Origin: Acholeplasmatales bacterium
GTDB taxonomy: Bacteria; Bacillota_I; Bacilli_A; Acholeplasmatales; Anaeroplasmataceae
Direction: 5' to 3'
NCBI GenBank assembly: GCA_016288675.1
Contig: JAEELC010000120.1
Location: 1-7,016, forward strand
DNA length: 7,016 nt
The notes below the pieces were generated by a model, which saw only the letters and a program-made list of their open reading frames with translations, had not been told where the DNA came from and searched no databases. Numbering within the stretch: the first letter of the stretch is position 1; the number at the start of each line of letters is the position of its first letter. This document shows positions 6,379-7,016 of the stretch, one piece after another. Made by a program: the position numbers and the translations under genes.

Positions 6379-6973
6379 AATTAACCCTTCCAGTCACATT
6401 AAGAATAATATCTGTATCATAACCTCTTTGAAATAAATATTTCTTTAATTTCAAAGGCATTTTTGATATATCGCCACTTTGAATATATTTATTTGCAAGT
6501 TCCATACAAGAATTATAAAAATCTTCATAGCTAATATTTTCTAATGAATTATTTATAATCTCATCACTAATATTTTCTTGCTTACCCTTACTAATAATAT
6601 AAAATTTACCATAATGATGTCTAAAATAATAATCAGTCATATAATTAAAATATTTTTGATCATCAAGCAATTTCTTGTTTTTAAGTGTATTGATTATTTT
6701 TTCAATAATCATATTATTAGCTTCTTTTCTTAATAAGTAATTGTTTAATTTATTTTTAGAACACATATTTTTTGAAATATATCCTAAAGCTAAATCATAA
6801 TATTTAAAATATTCATTTTGATTTTTTAAATCTTCTAATTCTTCTTCACTAATTTTTTTACCAATAAGTAATAAATTAGAAACAATTAATTCTTCTAAGC
6901 AATTGAAGCAAGTTCCATCATCAAATATTAGTGTGTAATATTTCTTTTTTTTTTTTATTTCTTTTAAAATCAT
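6356..6973 (-). CDS. recX: RecX, regulator of RecA
   Basis: RecX binds RecA filaments and usually limits their extension, tuning recombination and the SOS response. This 205-residue protein has the Bacillota-type N-terminal beta extension (KKYYTLIFDDGTCFNCLEE, 10-28). The helical RecX repeats follow. ALGYISKNMCSKNKLNNYL (62-80) matches the first repeat, in which a Ser-x-x-Leu motif precedes the next helix. IINTLKNKKLLDDQKYFNYM (93-112) matches the second, with its Leu-Asp-Asp turn. KLKKYLFQRGYDTDIILNV (176-194) matches the last repeat's Arg-Gly-aromatic turn. recA is not in the window. The start ATG overlaps the previous gene's stop as ATGA. The only ribosome-binding site is a weak GGTGA 9 nt upstream, which suggests coupled translation. 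Codons 6-10 contain a run of 12 A. Identification is by motif pattern, not by search. Confidence 0.88.
   Translation of the reverse strand: MILKEIKKKKKYYTLIFDDGTCFNCLEELIVSNLLLIGKKISEEELEDLKNQNEYFKYYDLALGYISKNMCSKNKLNNYLLRKEANNMIIEKIINTLKNKKLLDDQKYFNYMTDYYFRHHYGKFYIISKGKQENISDEIINNSLENISYEDFYNSCMELANKYIQSGDISKMPLKLKKYLFQRGYDTDIILNVTGRVNYEERKIY
6385..6391 (-). promoter_or_regulatory. Ribosome-binding site of the MutS-like gene, inside recX
   Basis: GGAAGGG on the minus strand lies 6 nt before the ATG at 6378. It is embedded in recX codons for Gly-Arg. This supports the chosen start and the 23-nt overlap. Confidence 0.7.
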
Positions 6974-7016
6974 GAGTCATATTCACCAACGATTTCTCTA
7001 GTTTCAGCAAAGAAAG
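6970..7016 (-). CDS. C-terminal end of an unidentified gene upstream of recX
   Basis: The minus-strand frame entering from the right edge reads FFAETREIVGEYDS and then TGA at 6972-6970. That stop overlaps the recX start as ATGA. The overlap and the clean, ordinary amino acid composition support a real gene end. Fourteen residues are not enough to name it. It is probably co-transcribed with recX and the MutS-like gene, whose promoter must lie outside the window. Confidence 0.55.
   Translation of the reverse strand, partial: FFAETREIVGEYDS

Noticed and set aside
6940..6980. Alternative ATG at 6980 for a gene overlapping the recX start
   Set aside because: That frame (Met-Thr-His-Asp and onward) runs only 17 codons before a stop in early recX and shows no gene-like features.
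1..7016. Alternative genetic code with UGA as Trp, as in mycoplasmas
   Set aside because: UGA ends two genes at ATGA overlaps and the Trp codons I checked are UGG. The standard code explains all frames.
1..7016. CRISPR array, insertion sequence, tRNA or rRNA, riboswitch, or anti-phage island
   Set aside because: No regularly spaced repeats, transposase motifs, terminal inverted repeats, tRNA cloverleaf or structured leader were seen. The genes belong to housekeeping families with uniform AT-rich codon use.

Overview
This is a compact, very AT-rich window with short intergenic gaps and overlapping genes. It reads best as a chromosomal segment of a low-GC Bacillota relative, such as an Erysipelotrichia, RF39-like or other host-associated Bacilli lineage. 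The placement is an inference from base composition, Shine-Dalgarno sites and protein family resemblance. No ribosomal RNA or other taxonomic marker is present. UGA, UAG and UAA are all used as stops, and the Trp codons I checked are UGG. The standard bacterial code therefore fits better than the mycoplasma code.

Layout. A leftward operon runs from about 3620 to the left edge. It holds a membrane-anchored protein of unknown family (2721-3590), an FtsK/SpoIIIE-type DNA translocase without membrane segments (322-2724), and the first 105 codons of a multi-spanning membrane protein (1-317). The genes are spaced by -4 and +4 nt, and two ribosome-binding sites lie inside the end of the preceding gene, so translational coupling is likely. 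A 160-bp divergent promoter region (3591-3750) separates this operon from a rightward HAD-family (Cof-type) phosphatase gene (3751-4563). That gene converges on a second leftward operon: the end of an unidentified gene (6970-7016), recX (6356-6973) and a membrane-anchored MutS-family ATPase (4585-6378). These are joined by overlaps of 4 nt and 23 nt. One hairpin at 4567-4601 appears to terminate both convergent transcripts.

Functional reading. The left operon centres on chromosome translocation, probably at the division septum. Its motor resembles the soluble SftA type of Bacillus, and the neighbouring single-pass membrane protein is a possible partner (inference). The right operon pairs RecX, a regulator of RecA, with a MutS-fold ATPase that has four or five hydrophobic segments and no recognisable mismatch-binding domain. 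The HAD phosphatase is probably an independent housekeeping gene.

I see no mobile element, CRISPR array, tRNA, rRNA or clear sign of horizontal transfer. The least ordinary items are the membrane MutS-like ATPase coupled to recX, the soluble FtsK with its unknown membrane neighbour, and a 12-A homopolymer at the start of recX. None of these is proof of a new system.
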